This document shows, in pieces, positions 25,943 to 34,095 of a DNA stretch of 53,541 bases. This DNA comes from JASJGK01 sp033791585. GTDB lineage: Bacteria; SAR324; XYD2-FULL-50-16. A model generated the notes under the pieces. It ran no database searches. It saw nothing but the letters and a program-made list of their open reading frames with translations, and was not told the origin of the DNA. Positions within the stretch are counted from its first letter, which is position 1, and each line of letters opens with the position of its first letter. Both the position numbers and the translations under genes were made by a program. The stretch is from positions 1-53,541 of the forward strand of contig JASJGK010000145.1 of assembly GCA_033791585.1 (NCBI GenBank), given 5' to 3'.

Positions 25943-26454
25943 TGAACCCTCAAACTCATCTGGAATCCAAAAAGTCTGAGATCGTCCTACAGTGGCGGTC
26001 TCAGGTTTTTTCTCTTTACGGAGAAGAATCCAAAAAAATCTTAAAAAGAAACAAAGCAGAGTATCTAAACCCAATGGGTGCAAGGTTTTCAACAAGCTTT
26101 GAAGAATTGTTTGAATGTGTTTTGACACGTGCAGGCAAAGACCAACTTGACCCTATCTTAGAGCAGGTAATTCGCTTTACTGCTGTTCAAGAAGGAACCC
26201 CCTCTAGCTCTTTAAATTTTTTGTTTGTCTTGAAGAAGATTGTAAATAAAGAATTGGAATCAGCTGGAATTACTGAGATTGATAGTAGCCTCAATACCTA
26301 CTTTGATCGCCTGATTAAATTCGGAATTGACCATCTTGTGGCCTCAAGAGAATTTATCGCAAAATTAAAAGTCGAAGAAATGGAGAGAAAAACCTATTCT
26401 TTGATCAAACTTCTAAATAGTCAAAAACCACCTATCCTCGAAGGAGAAGCTTGA
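25942..26454 (+). CDS. RsbRD N-terminal domain protein associated with dsrM
   Basis: This is 170 residues, all helical and without membrane segments. The all-alpha pattern (LESKKSEIVLQWRSQVF, then LNPMGARFSTSFEELF, then VIRFTAVQEGTPSSSLNFLFVLKKIV) matches the RsbRD_N domain. It stands alone, with no STAS domain attached. Proteins of this type are encoded just before dsrM in many sulfate reducers, where their role is unknown. It sits between the HesB-like gene (1-bp overlap) and dsrM (overlapping TTGA). Confidence 0.7.
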   Translation: MNPQTHLESKKSEIVLQWRSQVFSLYGEESKKILKRNKAEYLNPMGARFSTSFEELFECVLTRAGKDQLDPILEQVIRFTAVQEGTPSSSLNFLFVLKKIVNKELESAGITEIDSSLNTYFDRLIKFGIDHLVASREFIAKLKVEEMERKTYSLIKLLNSQKPPILEGEA

Positions 26455-27527
26455 AAGTTATCGTACCCCTTATTTTAGTAGGGTTTCTCGCTCAAGTAGC
26501 ACACTTTGGAACTAGTACCTTTGGCCTTCATAGCCTTTTTGGTATCTGGATTCCCTACTTTGCTTTTATCGTATTTTTAACAGGTTTTGTTTATAAAATT
26601 TTAGATTGGGCAAAATCACCAGTACCCTTTTCTATTGTTACAACAGCTGGCCAAGCCAAGTCATTAGACTGGATTCCAGCCAACAACCTTGAAGCACCCC
26701 ATAACACCATGGGAGTCGTTCTCCGTATGGCTTTGGAAGTTTTATTTTTCCGCTCTTTATTCCGCGGGACTAAAGCACATATGTCTGAGGGACCAAGGTT
26801 AACCTATACTTCTGACAAGCTACTTTGGCTTGGCGGCATGGCCTTCCATTGGTCAATGTTAATTATTCTACTTAGACACTACCGATTTTTTATTGATCCA
26901 GTTCCAGGATTTGTAACAGCCATTGAAGCTGTTGATGGATTTTTTGAAATCATTGTCCATAGCCCTATTCACGACGTAACTCTACCGGGTCTCTTTATTA
27001 CCGACTTGTTAATTTTGGCCTCTGTTGGCTTTTTGTTATCTCGAAGGTTGTTAGACCCTAAAGTAAAGTTCATGTCTTTACTCCAAGATTATTTCCCTCT
27101 TTTCATGATTCTAGCCATTTCCATTAGTGGTATTCAAATGCGCTATTTGACTAAGGTGGATATTGTTGGTGTAAAAAACTTGATTCAGTCTATTACGCAC
27201 TTTGCGCCTGATAGCTCCATTACAGTGGGGCCTATTTTTTATGTGCATATCTTTTTAGTTTCTGTTTTTGCAATGTACTTCCCTTTTTCAAAGTTGATGC
27301 ATGCTGGTGGGGTCTTTTTTAGCCCAACAAGAAACATGAAGAACAACACTCGTGAAGTACGTCACATCAACCCTTGGAACCCTGATATTAAAATTCGGAC
27401 TTACATGGAATATGAAGATGATTACCGAGACAAAATGAAAGCTGCTGGGTTGCCTCTAGAAGTTCAGCCTGCACCAAAAGAAACAGCCCCAAAAGCTGAG
27501 CCAGTAAAGGAGAAAAAAGATGAGTAA
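26451..27527 (+). CDS. dsrM: DsrM, NarI-like membrane cytochrome b of the DsrMKJOP complex
   Basis: This is 358 residues with about six membrane helices. Start is TTG at 26451, with AAGGAG ending four bases upstream and the preceding TGA overlapping it. The NarI-like region includes HWSMLIILLRHYRFF and PIHDVTLPGLFITDLL, which carry His residues placed to ligate heme b. DsrM takes electrons to or from quinone. A Lys/Glu/Pro-rich tail (about residues 337-358) is longer than usual and faces the cytosol, by the positive-inside trend. It overlaps dsrK by 8 bp. Confidence 0.9.
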   Translation: MKVIVPLILVGFLAQVAHFGTSTFGLHSLFGIWIPYFAFIVFLTGFVYKILDWAKSPVPFSIVTTAGQAKSLDWIPANNLEAPHNTMGVVLRMALEVLFFRSLFRGTKAHMSEGPRLTYTSDKLLWLGGMAFHWSMLIILLRHYRFFIDPVPGFVTAIEAVDGFFEIIVHSPIHDVTLPGLFITDLLILASVGFLLSRRLLDPKVKFMSLLQDYFPLFMILAISISGIQMRYLTKVDIVGVKNLIQSITHFAPDSSITVGPIFYVHIFLVSVFAMYFPFSKLMHAGGVFFSPTRNMKNNTREVRHINPWNPDIKIRTYMEYEDDYRDKMKAAGLPLEVQPAPKETAPKAEPVKEKKDE

Positions 27528-29157
27528 GTATGCTCCTGATCCAAAGGATATGGCCGCCGAGATGGGCGCTGATTACCTGACTAAAGATCTGAAAGGTAAA
27601 CAAGAAAACTGGATGGAAACGGTTCCCCAGTTTAAAGACGGAAACTGGTGTTATGCACCTGCTCCCGAAGTAGTTGAGTCCTTAGGTTTACCTCACGGAA
27701 GAAAGTGGAGCCCCATTGATGATGATTGGGATCTGCCGGAAAACTTTAAAGAAATAGTTCATGAAGGCATCAAAGAAAGACTAGGTAAAAACCGAGCTTT
27801 CAAGCTTTTTATGGATACTTGTGTGCGCTGTGGTGCATGTGCCGATAAATGCCATTTCTTTTTGGGTACAGGTGACGCTAAAAACATGCCTGTCATGCGT
27901 GCCGAATTGATGAGATCTGTTTATCGAGGTGATTTTACCTTGGCTGGCAAGATCATGAAAAAAATGGTCGGTGGTCGTGAACTGACTCCTGATGTTATCA
28001 AAGAATGGTATTCTTACTTTTACCAGTGTACCGAATGTAGACGTTGTAGTGTCTTTTGCCCTTATGGGATTGATACTGCTGAAATCACTATGATGGCCCG
28101 CGAAATACTAAACCTGATTGGTGTAAATCTAAATTGGATTTTAAAACCTGCAAGCGATTGTAACAGAACTGGTAACCACTTAGGGATTGAGCCTCATACC
28201 TTTGTTCAGGTTGTTGAGTCCTTGTGTGACGATATTGAAGACATTACAGGCATCACTATTGAGCCTAGCTTTAACCGTAAAGGGGCTGAAGTTTTATTTA
28301 TAACCCCATCGGGTGATGCTTTTGCTGAACCGGGTATCTACACGATGATGGGTTATATGCTGCTTTTTGAGCATATTGGTCTGGATTATACCTTTTCGAC
28401 CTATGCGAGTGAAGGTGGTAACTTTGGTCTCTTCACAGGTAATGAAGTGATGAAAAAACTCAATGCTAAGATGTACCATGAGGCCGAGCGCCTTGGGGTG
28501 AAGTTTATCATTGGTGGAGAATGTGGCCACATGTGGCGAGTTGTACACCAGTATATGGATACCATGAACGGGCCTGCACCTTTCTTAGATGTACCTGTCT
28601 CCCCGATAACGGGAACGGTATTTGAAAATGCAAAGTCCACTAAAATGGTCCACATCGCTGAATTTACAGCCGACTTAATTAAACATGGCAAGTTGAACCT
28701 TGACCCAAGTCGCAACGATCATTTTAATGTTACCTTTCACGATTCCTGTAATACTGCACGAGGTATGGGAATGCTTGAAGAACCAAGGTACATATTAAAC
28801 AATGTTTTAAATAACTTTCATGAAATGCCAGAAAAAACCATTAAGGAGCTAACATTCTGTTGTGGTTCTGGTTCGGGTTTGAATACAGAAGAATACATGG
28901 ATGTCAGGATGAGAGGCGGCTTTGCACGTGCAAGCGCTGTTGAACATGTTGCCAAAAAACACGGGGTTAATACCTTGACTGCTGTTTGCGCCATTGACCG
29001 TGTAACTTTAACGGCTGCCATGAAATATTGGGTGCCAGGTGTGCAAGTTTCTGGTCTCCATGAACTTGTTGGTAACGCCCTAATTATGGAAGGTGAAAAA
29101 GAGCGTGATGAAGACTTACGTGAAGAACCCTTGGCAGGTGTGGAGGACGACGAATGA
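27520..29157 (+). CDS. dsrK: DsrK, HdrD-like iron-sulfur catalytic subunit
   Basis: This is a 545-residue cytoplasmic subunit. There are two [4Fe-4S] ferredoxin motifs, Cys101-104-107-111 (CVRCGACADKC) and Cys170-173-176-180 (CTECRRCSVFC). Two CCG-type regions follow, with GGECGHMW, HDSCNTARGMG and FCCGSGSGL (Cys447, Cys448), as expected for the non-cubane cluster that cleaves heterodisulfides. DsrK would reduce or oxidise the DsrC intramolecular disulfide/trisulfide. The second CCG reads CCGSGSG rather than the usual CCGGGGG. It overlaps dsrM and dsrJ, indicating a tightly coupled operon. Confidence 0.92.
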   Translation: MSKYAPDPKDMAAEMGADYLTKDLKGKQENWMETVPQFKDGNWCYAPAPEVVESLGLPHGRKWSPIDDDWDLPENFKEIVHEGIKERLGKNRAFKLFMDTCVRCGACADKCHFFLGTGDAKNMPVMRAELMRSVYRGDFTLAGKIMKKMVGGRELTPDVIKEWYSYFYQCTECRRCSVFCPYGIDTAEITMMAREILNLIGVNLNWILKPASDCNRTGNHLGIEPHTFVQVVESLCDDIEDITGITIEPSFNRKGAEVLFITPSGDAFAEPGIYTMMGYMLLFEHIGLDYTFSTYASEGGNFGLFTGNEVMKKLNAKMYHEAERLGVKFIIGGECGHMWRVVHQYMDTMNGPAPFLDVPVSPITGTVFENAKSTKMVHIAEFTADLIKHGKLNLDPSRNDHFNVTFHDSCNTARGMGMLEEPRYILNNVLNNFHEMPEKTIKELTFCCGSGSGLNTEEYMDVRMRGGFARASAVEHVAKKHGVNTLTAVCAIDRVTLTAAMKYWVPGVQVSGLHELVGNALIMEGEKERDEDLREEPLAGVEDDE

Positions 29158-29537
29158 TTTATAATAAAGCAGTTGTAATCCCAGTCCTGATCATTTTTGT
29201 GGCCTTAATTACCTTTCCTTTTTGGAAGGGTGGTTTACCCCATAAACCAGCTCCCAAAATTGCAGTTCAGACAGATGTAAAATGTGTGGAGTCAGCGGAG
29301 TGGATGCGGGCTAACCATATGAAACTTTTAGATGAATGGCGGCATTCAGTGGTTCGTGAACAGAACCGTGAATACACTTCAACAGCGACTGGCAAGGTTT
29401 TTAATAAGAGTTTGGTTAACACCTGTCTCGATTGCCATTCGAATAAGTCAGAATTTTGTGATAGTTGCCACACTTACGCCTCTGTGAAGCTGAATTGTTT
29501 TGGCTGTCACGTAAACCCTGAGATGCTAAAAGAATGA
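29154..29537 (+). CDS. dsrJ: DsrJ, triheme cytochrome c
   Basis: This is 127 residues. An uncleaved hydrophobic anchor (about residues 5-25) exports it to the periplasm. Three heme c motifs lie close together: CLDCH, CDSCH and CFGCH. An extra Cys in VKCVESAEW near residue 43 could be the unusual distal Cys ligand found on one heme of characterised DsrJ, and MRANHMKLL offers Met/His ligands. It is the periplasmic redox module of DsrMKJOP. The start overlaps the dsrK stop, and its own stop overlaps dsrO. Confidence 0.92.
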   Translation: MIYNKAVVIPVLIIFVALITFPFWKGGLPHKPAPKIAVQTDVKCVESAEWMRANHMKLLDEWRHSVVREQNREYTSTATGKVFNKSLVNTCLDCHSNKSEFCDSCHTYASVKLNCFGCHVNPEMLKE

Positions 29538-30316
29538 AAAAGGAACGACGAGATTTTATCAAACAGGCAGGCTTTGTAGGTGCTGCTGTTGTGACAGGTG
29601 GCGCTGCTGTTGTTACTAGTGGGATTTTAGCCCCTACTACGGCGAATGCAAGCTCAGGTCACGAGGTCACTGATTCAGACCAACCTCGCTTGGGGATGGT
29701 TATTGATATGACCAAGTGTAAAGAAGAGTGCAACGATTGTAGTGATATTTGCCACTCTGTGCATAATGTTCCAGACCATGGAAATCCTAAAGACGAGATC
29801 AAATGGATCTGGAAAAATGAATATGAAAGGGTCTTTACTGATAAGTCCCACCAATATGTGTCTCAAGACTTAAAACAAAAGCCTTTCCTCACCATGTGTA
29901 ACCACTGTGACGACCCCCCTTGCGTGAAAGTATGCCCCACCAACGCTACCTTTAAACGTAACGATGGCATTGTGCAAATGGACTTTCACCGCTGTATTGG
30001 TTGCCGTTTTTGTATGGCTGGCTGCCCTTATGGTTCCAGATCTTTTAACTGGATTGAGCCGAGACCTGCAATTAAAGAAATCGATTCAAGTTTTCCAACC
30101 CGCGAAAGGGGCGTTGTGGAAAAGTGTAACTTTTGTGCAGAATTAATAGACAAGGGCGAAAAACCTGCCTGTGTCACGACCTGTAAAGAAGGCGCATTGA
30201 TATTCGGTGATTTAAACGATCCCAACTCGGAAATTCGAAAAGTCTTAGAGACAACAAAAACGATCCAACGCAAACCTGGACTCGGCACTAAGCCTAGCGT
30301 CTTTTACGTGGTATAA
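29534..30316 (+). CDS. dsrO: DsrO, periplasmic ferredoxin-like subunit
   Basis: This is 260 residues. A Tat signal (KERRDFIKQAGFVGAA) precedes a hydrophobic stretch and a cleavage site near ANASS. Four [4Fe-4S] groups are visible: CKEECNDCSDIC, CNHCDDPPCVKVCP, CIGCRFCMAGCPYG, and CNFC with PACVTTC. It is closely related to the electron-transfer subunits of CISM enzymes, such as the Soe-like B subunit at 40-41 kb, but is exported. It passes electrons between DsrJ and DsrP. Confidence 0.92.
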   Translation: MKKERRDFIKQAGFVGAAVVTGGAAVVTSGILAPTTANASSGHEVTDSDQPRLGMVIDMTKCKEECNDCSDICHSVHNVPDHGNPKDEIKWIWKNEYERVFTDKSHQYVSQDLKQKPFLTMCNHCDDPPCVKVCPTNATFKRNDGIVQMDFHRCIGCRFCMAGCPYGSRSFNWIEPRPAIKEIDSSFPTRERGVVEKCNFCAELIDKGEKPACVTTCKEGALIFGDLNDPNSEIRKVLETTKTIQRKPGLGTKPSVFYVV

Positions 30317-30321
30317 TTACA

Positions 30322-31476
30322 ATGATAGAAAAAGGATTAACAGGCAGTAAAACCTATATGACATGGCTAGGGCTTTTGGGCTCTCTCATGGCAGTGGGTG
30401 CCTATGGTTATAAACAACAACTAGACTATGGTCTAGGGATAACAGGCATGGGCCGTGATATCTCTTGGGGTATCTATGTTGCGCAGTTTACCTTTATGGT
30501 AGGCGTTGCAGCGTCAGCGGTTATGTTGGTTTTACCCTATTACCTCCACAATTTTAAAGCTTTTGCTAAGATTGTAGTTTTAGGTGAATTCCTAGCCGTT
30601 TCAGCTGTGGTTATGTGTATTTTATTTATTTTTGTGGATCTAGGTAAGCCTTCACGAATTTTAAACGTGATGCTTTACCCCACCCCACATTCCATGCTTT
30701 TTTGGGATATGTTGGTGCTCAATGGTTACTTGATTCTCAATACCCTTTGTGGGCGAGTGGTCTTAAAAGCTGAAAGGCAACAGGTTCCACCTCCGAAATG
30801 GATCAAGCCTTTTATTTTGCTTTCTATTCCCTGGGCATTTTCTATCCACACAGTAACTGCATTTTTATTTGCAGGGTTGCCTGGTCGCCACCTTTGGCTT
30901 ACAGCCATCTTGGCACCAAGGTTCTTAGCCTCAGCATTTGCGGCAGGCCCAGCTTTGCTGATTCTGTTAGCCTTGTTAGTGAAAAGAATTGCAGATTTTG
31001 ATGCGGGGAAAGCAGCCTTTGATAAATTGATTACCATCGTAACTTACGGGTCTATTGCGAATTTCTTTTTTATCGGTTTGGAATTCTTTACAGCATACTA
31101 CAGTAACATCCCTAGCCACATGCACAGCTTAGAATATTTATATTTTGGGCTAGATGGTAAAACTGCTTTAGTGCCTTTTATGTGGACCTCCACATTTTTA
31201 GGCCTTGGTGCCATTGGCTTATTCTTATACCCCAAGACACGTGATAACGAGACTTTACTGGCCATTGCCTGTGCTGGCATCTTTATTTCTCTCTGGATAG
31301 ATAAGGGCATTGGCTTAATCATCGGTGGTTTTGTCCCTAATGCGTTTGAAGAAGTGATAGAATATCAGGTTACAGGAGTAGAAATTTCCATTGTTGTGGG
31401 CATTTGGGCCACTGGTATTTTTGTCTTGTCCGTGTTATTCAAGAGTGCAATCGACATTAAAAAAATTCACGAATAG
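30322..31476 (+). CDS. dsrP: DsrP, NrfD-like quinone-interacting membrane subunit
   Basis: This is 384 residues and nearly all hydrophobic, with nine or ten predicted helices. Typical NrfD-family signatures include ISWGIYVAQFTFMVGVAASAVML at the start and AAGPALLILLALLVKR in the middle. The protein has no cofactor and exchanges electrons with quinone. It is the last recognisable Dsr gene here and lies 5 bp after dsrO. A small unknown gene follows it. Confidence 0.92.
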   Translation: MIEKGLTGSKTYMTWLGLLGSLMAVGAYGYKQQLDYGLGITGMGRDISWGIYVAQFTFMVGVAASAVMLVLPYYLHNFKAFAKIVVLGEFLAVSAVVMCILFIFVDLGKPSRILNVMLYPTPHSMLFWDMLVLNGYLILNTLCGRVVLKAERQQVPPPKWIKPFILLSIPWAFSIHTVTAFLFAGLPGRHLWLTAILAPRFLASAFAAGPALLILLALLVKRIADFDAGKAAFDKLITIVTYGSIANFFFIGLEFFTAYYSNIPSHMHSLEYLYFGLDGKTALVPFMWTSTFLGLGAIGLFLYPKTRDNETLLAIACAGIFISLWIDKGIGLIIGGFVPNAFEEVIEYQVTGVEISIVVGIWATGIFVLSVLFKSAIDIKKIHE

Positions 31477-31492
31477 GACTCAATAGAGCAAT

Positions 31493-31906
31493 ATGGAATT
31501 TAGCAAAAAAGAAGTAATCTTAGCTATTAGCTTTTCCGAAAGCGTACAGTTTATGGCCAAGATGGTAAATGAACAAACCAGAGAGTTAGCCTTCGATCAC
31601 ACCCCTTATCCTGCGTCTTTTAGTGAGGATATGATTGGTGAAATCGACTTTGTTATCCAGTATTATTTCAGACAAGTCTTTAATGGTGACTTAGACCCAG
31701 AAGAACCCCTAGTAGGTGCACCTGTGTTTGATGATCCAATCGATGACTTAAACTTTAAACTGGATCACTATAAGCCTGAATTTATTTTAGAGTTGAAAAA
31801 GACTTTAGAAGTGCAGGATGCTAGAACAATGAACAACTACGCACAGGAAATGTTAAAATTTGCTGTGGAAAAGAAGAAGAAAACTTCTGAGAAAGAAACT
31901 AAATAG
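31493..31906 (+). CDS. unknown protein at the end of the dsr operon
   Basis: This is 137 residues starting MEFSKKEVIL, only 16 bp after dsrP and before the operon terminator, so it is cotranscribed. It is soluble and mostly helical, with an acidic centre (DLDPEEPLV, DDPIDDL) and a Lys/Glu-rich tail. There are no cysteines, so it is not a redox carrier. I recognise no family. Its place suggests an accessory or assembly factor for DsrMKJOP or DsrAB; this is inference. Confidence 0.75.
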   Translation: MEFSKKEVILAISFSESVQFMAKMVNEQTRELAFDHTPYPASFSEDMIGEIDFVIQYYFRQVFNGDLDPEEPLVGAPVFDDPIDDLNFKLDHYKPEFILELKKTLEVQDARTMNNYAQEMLKFAVEKKKKTSEKETK

Positions 31907-31912
31907 TTGAGT

Positions 31913-31931
31913 TTAGATTAGTTTAATCTAA
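31913..31931. repeat. AT-rich hairpin after the dsr operon
   Basis: TTAGATTA (31913-31920) and TAATCTAA (31924-31931) are a perfect inverted repeat with a 3-nt loop. It sits between the last stop codon and the strong terminator. It may protect the 3' end of the message. Confidence 0.5.
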
Positions 31932-31976
31932 TTTAGAATAGTTTAGTTCGAAAAATTAGAAGTGAAGTGAGAGATT

Positions 31977-32004
31977 AAAAAGAGGCGAAAGCCTCTTTTT
32001 TTTT
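31977..32004 (+). terminator. rho-independent terminator of the dsr operon
   Basis: AAAAAGAGGC pairs with GCCTCTTTTT around a GAAA tetraloop, followed by TTTT and then G. This is a strong classical terminator, about 70 bp after the unknown last gene. Confidence 0.92.
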
Positions 32005-32428
32005 GTCTTTTTTGCAACATGAAACTCACACTCCCCACCCAGCCAACTCGCTGCGGCACTCAGGTTCATGTTTTTTCTAAAAACTTGGGGCTTATAACCA
32101 ATAACTTCCAACTGCCCATTACCCCCAATCTGCACCAAGTGAAATATCTCTGCTACAGTTCCCCTGCCTTTTGATTAGCTATTTATTGCATTGATATTAA
32201 GCAGCAATCATCTCAATCGACCCTTTTCTAGGGGATGATGGCGCATTTGGATAGAAAAACTGGGAAAATTCGAAGCTGGTAACTGAGTTGGAAAAAGGAT
32301 TTGGACTTCAGCCAAAGATCTGACTATCGTCAAAATTGAACGGTTCAATCGTTAATATAATTGTATTGTTAGGCGATTCTCGAACTTGCGGCATCGATTT
32401 ATCAATAGTCTGTATTGCTAGGGAGCGG
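32005..32428. other. intergenic region between the dsr terminator and rhlE
   Basis: I see no convincing gene. Short frames exist but have no ribosome-binding site and no recognisable product. A weak inverted repeat (CATC...CCC with GGG...GATG) lies near 32208-32240. Confidence 0.5.
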
Positions 32429-33712
32429 CTATTTATTCCCGTACTTTTTATGGTGGTTATTGATATTAATATTGGCTTGCTGGTGGGGCCTAGGTTTTGC
32501 CTTGGGTTGATCACCGCCTTTTTGGGTTGCTCTTTTCAAGTTGGAAATATCCAAACTTTGAAAACCTAAGGCAAGCCAGTCCACTTTATGGAGGTCGGCA
32601 GTGGGTAGAGGCACTTGGATCAAGTCCTCAATATTTTGAATCCTCTGGCTCTCTTTAGAGGTGCAAAATGTAAGTGCCACCCCCTCCTTGCCAGCTCGAC
32701 CCGTACGGCCAATACGGTGGACGTAAGCCTCGGCCTCCATGGGGGCATCATAGTTGATAACATGGCTGACTTGATCAATATCCAAACCTCTTGCGGCTAC
32801 ATCGGTGGCGATCAAAATTGTCAGCTCGCTCTTTCGAAACTCCTTCATGATCTCTGCCCGCACCTTTTGATCTACATCTCCATGGATCACTTCGCATTCG
32901 ATATTTGCATCGATCAAGTCGTCGGCAAGCCTGTCGGCTTCCATTTTGGTTCGACTGAAAACCAGGGCTTTGGTGGTTTCTTTCTGATTTAAAATTTCTA
33001 GCAGGAGGCTAAATTTTAAGGCTGGTGTGAGCTTGATCACTTGCTGCTGAATCCTCTCCACCACGCTGGATTCTGGTGTCACTTCAACCTTCACCGGATC
33101 AACCAAAAACTCATTCGCTAAGGTCAGGACGGCCTTGGGCATGGTAGCCGAGAAAAAAATATTCTGTCGATTTTTAGGTAGTAAACTGATAATATTGCGG
33201 ATGGGGCCGATAAACCCCATATCCAACATTCGATCGGCTTCATCCAGAACTAAACTTGTAACTTGGTCGAGTTTGACGTGTCCTTGGTTGATCAAGTCTT
33301 CCAAGCGGCCTGGGGTCGCCACAACGATATCAGGCCCCGCTTTAAGGGCCTTGATCTGGTTGTGGGACTTGATACCACCAAATATAATGGCAACCTTGAG
33401 GCCCGTACCCTGGCTGTAACTGCGGATATCCCTATGGATCTGGCTGGCCAGCTCCCTAGTGGGGGCAAGGATCAGGCTGCGAAATTTACCGGGGCGCATC
33501 TTCATCTTTTTTTCGCCCAATTTTTGAACAATGGGAAGGGCAAAGGCGGCCGTTTTTCCCGTGCCTGTTTGGGCTATCCCCATAAGGTCTTTCCCCTCTA
33601 ATAGAGGGCCAATGGATTGCGCCTGGATGGGGGTAGGTGTAGTGAAATTCATCTCCACAAGGTTCTCTTCCAGTTGGGTAAGGAAACCAAAGCTTTTAAA
33701 GTCGGTAGTCAT
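32429..33712 (-). CDS. rhlE: DEAD-box RNA helicase (RhlE-like)
   Basis: This is 427 residues. The Q motif (FTTPTPIQAQ), motif I (AQTGTGKT), Ia (PTRELA), DEAD in VLDEADRMLD, motif III (SAT), motif V (ATDVAARGLD) and motif VI (HRIGRTGRAG) are all intact. The C-terminal tail is short, rich in Gln, Asn, His and Lys, with no extra RNA-binding domain, which fits the RhlE group. These enzymes remodel rRNA precursors or mRNA, often in the cold. It is monocistronic, with 383 bp to the divergent ABC gene. Confidence 0.9.
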   Translation of the reverse strand: MTTDFKSFGFLTQLEENLVEMNFTTPTPIQAQSIGPLLEGKDLMGIAQTGTGKTAAFALPIVQKLGEKKMKMRPGKFRSLILAPTRELASQIHRDIRSYSQGTGLKVAIIFGGIKSHNQIKALKAGPDIVVATPGRLEDLINQGHVKLDQVTSLVLDEADRMLDMGFIGPIRNIISLLPKNRQNIFFSATMPKAVLTLANEFLVDPVKVEVTPESSVVERIQQQVIKLTPALKFSLLLEILNQKETTKALVFSRTKMEADRLADDLIDANIECEVIHGDVDQKVRAEIMKEFRKSELTILIATDVAARGLDIDQVSHVINYDAPMEAEAYVHRIGRTGRAGKEGVALTFCTSKESQRIQNIEDLIQVPLPTADLHKVDWLALGFQSLDISNLKRATQKGGDQPKAKPRPHQQANININNHHKKYGNK

Positions 33713-34095
33713 AAGAGAGTAGGAGCCGAAGGCTCAAGAAATCAAGATATAGAGAAGTGTTGCTACAGGGCCAGGTTAGTTTGCTGACCCTAAATGGGAA
33801 GCTTTTAAGGTAGTCTCCACTGGCTCTAGTCAACTGGTACAGGTTCTTTTGCAACAGAGCAAGGACGAGATGCCACAAAGTAAGAACAAATTGGAAGATT
33901 ACCTCAACCTAATTTTTAAAGGCGAAATAATGCATAAAATTTGGATAGGGCAGAACCATTAAATAGATTTTACAAATCATTTTCTCAAATTTGAATGAGT
34001 TGATTTGCAATTTTGACAAGCTCTTGTATAAACAGTAAAATTACCAATTATAGATTCCCAATTCTACCATCAATCAAAAATCACCCGAAGACTAA
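33713..34095. other. divergent intergenic region between rhlE and the ABC exporter
   Basis: This is 383 bp, AT-rich towards the ABC side. It must hold promoters in both directions. I see no gene, no clear repeat and no known RNA motif. A long rhlE 5' leader would be typical of cold-inducible helicases, but I cannot show one. Confidence 0.4.

Noticed and set aside
31956..32138. 60-codon minus-strand frame across the dsr terminator
   Set aside because: It runs through a strong terminator hairpin and has no gene-like context.
32336..32569. Open frame between the dsr terminator and rhlE
   Set aside because: It overlaps the 3' end of rhlE on the other strand, has no ribosome-binding site and no recognisable product.
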